Shown here one piece after another: positions 5,414 to 6,089 of a DNA stretch of 6,089 bases. The notes under the pieces were generated by a model. The model ran no database searches, was not told where the DNA came from, and saw nothing but the letters and a program-made list of their open reading frames with translations. The position numbers were made by a program, and so were the translations under genes. The stretch is from Bacillota bacterium (lineage in GTDB: Bacteria > Bacillota > Clostridia > Clostridiales > Clostridiaceae), in the NCBI GenBank assembly GCA_023427705.1, contig JAEZAL010000073.1, forward strand, positions 1 through 6,089, written 5' to 3'. The first letter of the stretch is position 1; each line of letters begins with the position of its first letter.

Positions 5414-6089
5414 ATGAAGAAAGATGAAATTATAAACTTTTGCAATTCACTAGGGTTAGATACTATAGGATTTATAAAGTGTAGAAAGTTCAAAGAACTT
5501 GAACCTTTCTTTTATGAGAGAAGAGAAAAAGGTCTTGAAAATGAGTTTGAAGAAAAGGATATATCAAAAAGGATAAATCCTTATATATATATGGAAGAGG
5601 GGAAGACTATTATATCAATAGCTTTCCCTTATCTTCATGATGTAAAATATTATGATAATGGTTTTTCTGTTTATACAAGAGGAACGGATTATCATAGGGT
5701 AGTAAAGTTTTATTTAAACAAAATATGTGAATTTATCGAAAATAATGGTGGAAAAGCTTTATCATTTGTGGATAGTAATTTTCTGCCTGAAAGATATATA
5801 GCTTATTTAGCTAAAGTAGGTTTTATTGGAAAGAATAATTTAATAATTACTAAAAAATATGGCTCATATGTATTTTTAGGAGAAATAATAACTGATTTAG
5901 AAATAGAAACTGATGAAAGAAGTTATGAAGAAATACAAAGTTTTAGTGAGTGTGGAAACTGTGAACTTTGTTATAAGAGTTGTCCAAGCAAGGCTATTAA
6001 TCCTTATAAAAAGAATAGTAATATTTGTGTTTCATATTTTACACAAAAGAAAGATTTAGAAGATAAGCATATAAAACTATTAAAGGGAA
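5414..6089 (+). CDS. queG: Epoxyqueuosine reductase-like cobalamin/4Fe-4S protein (3' end outside window)
   Basis: QueG reduces epoxyqueuosine to queuosine in tRNA, using cobalamin and two 4Fe-4S clusters. The first 225 residues are present. YTRGTDYH (87-94) matches the family's substrate/cobalamin region. FVDSNFLPERYIAYLAKVGF (118-137) contains D120, equivalent to the catalytic Asp of E. coli QueG, and is followed by IGKNNLII. GSYVFLGEIITD (150-161) is the next family motif. CGNCELCYKSCP (180-191) supplies C180, C183, C186 and C190 for the ferredoxin-like clusters. CVSYFTQ (205-211) starts the second-cluster part. The ATG at 5414 has GAGGG (5404-5408), which overlaps the last base of the cysE stop codon, so it is almost certainly the third gene of the cys operon. 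Many clostridia encode shorter QueG-like proteins of uncertain role, and some use QueH instead, so the reductase activity is likely but not proven. Confidence 0.78.
   Translation, partial: MKKDEIINFCNSLGLDTIGFIKCRKFKELEPFFYERREKGLENEFEEKDISKRINPYIYMEEGKTIISIAFPYLHDVKYYDNGFSVYTRGTDYHRVVKFYLNKICEFIENNGGKALSFVDSNFLPERYIAYLAKVGFIGKNNLIITKKYGSYVFLGEIITDLEIETDERSYEEIQSFSECGNCELCYKSCPSKAINPYKKNSNICVSYFTQKKDLEDKHIKLLKG

Noticed and set aside
1..6089. CRISPR array, tRNA or rRNA gene, insertion sequence or phage genes
   Set aside because: I saw no spaced direct repeats, no cloverleaf or rRNA-like stretch, and no transposase, integrase or phage-like coding sequence on either strand.

Overview
The window is a very AT-rich stretch of a low-GC Gram-positive genome. 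Four things point to Clostridium sensu stricto or a close relative: strong AGGAGG-type ribosome binding sites, consensus TTGACA/TATAAT promoters, a T-box-controlled cysteine operon, and proteins of clear Firmicutes type. The species cannot be named from the sequence alone.

Layout, left to right. (1) The last 73 codons of an unidentified rightward gene end at 223 in an aspartate-rich tail. A perfect 10-bp hairpin (226-252) between convergent genes probably terminates from both sides. (2) pssA (271-792, minus) encodes phosphatidylserine synthase. It is divergent from a diacylglycerol/lipid kinase of the YegS/DgkB/BmrU family (1050-1934, plus) across an AT-rich 257-bp gap. Both act on the phosphatidate, diacylglycerol and CDP-diacylglycerol pool, so this is a small phospholipid block. 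The kinase gene ends in a good intrinsic terminator (1956-1981). (3) A 2224-3492 gene encodes a 422-residue protein with two PRC-barrel-like segments, an MgtE N-terminal (Mg2+-sensing) domain and a CBS pair. It has no MgtE membrane channel and no transporter gene beside it. Its ~185-nt leader is the most unusual part of the window. It holds a likely 27-codon upstream ORF with its own ribosome binding site, two small hairpins, and two mutually exclusive helices that would open or close the ribosome binding site of the main gene. The layout resembles leader-peptide translational switches. I recognise no known riboswitch class there. (4) A cysteine-specific T-box leader (about 3569-3818) with its own consensus promoter controls cysK (3884-4792), cysE (4820-5404) and a queG-like gene (5414 to the window edge). 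The specifier codon UGC, the discriminator-pairing base, the antiterminator and the terminator can all be assigned by base pairing.

How the genes work together. CysE makes O-acetylserine and CysK converts it with sulfide to cysteine. Uncharged tRNA-Cys switches the operon on through the T-box. The third gene, a cobalamin/4Fe-4S protein of the epoxyqueuosine reductase family, would be co-induced with cysteine synthesis. The only good candidate for something undescribed is the leader-peptide and ribosome-site switch in front of the channel-less MgtE-like protein. It is a structural inference from one sequence and needs comparative support.
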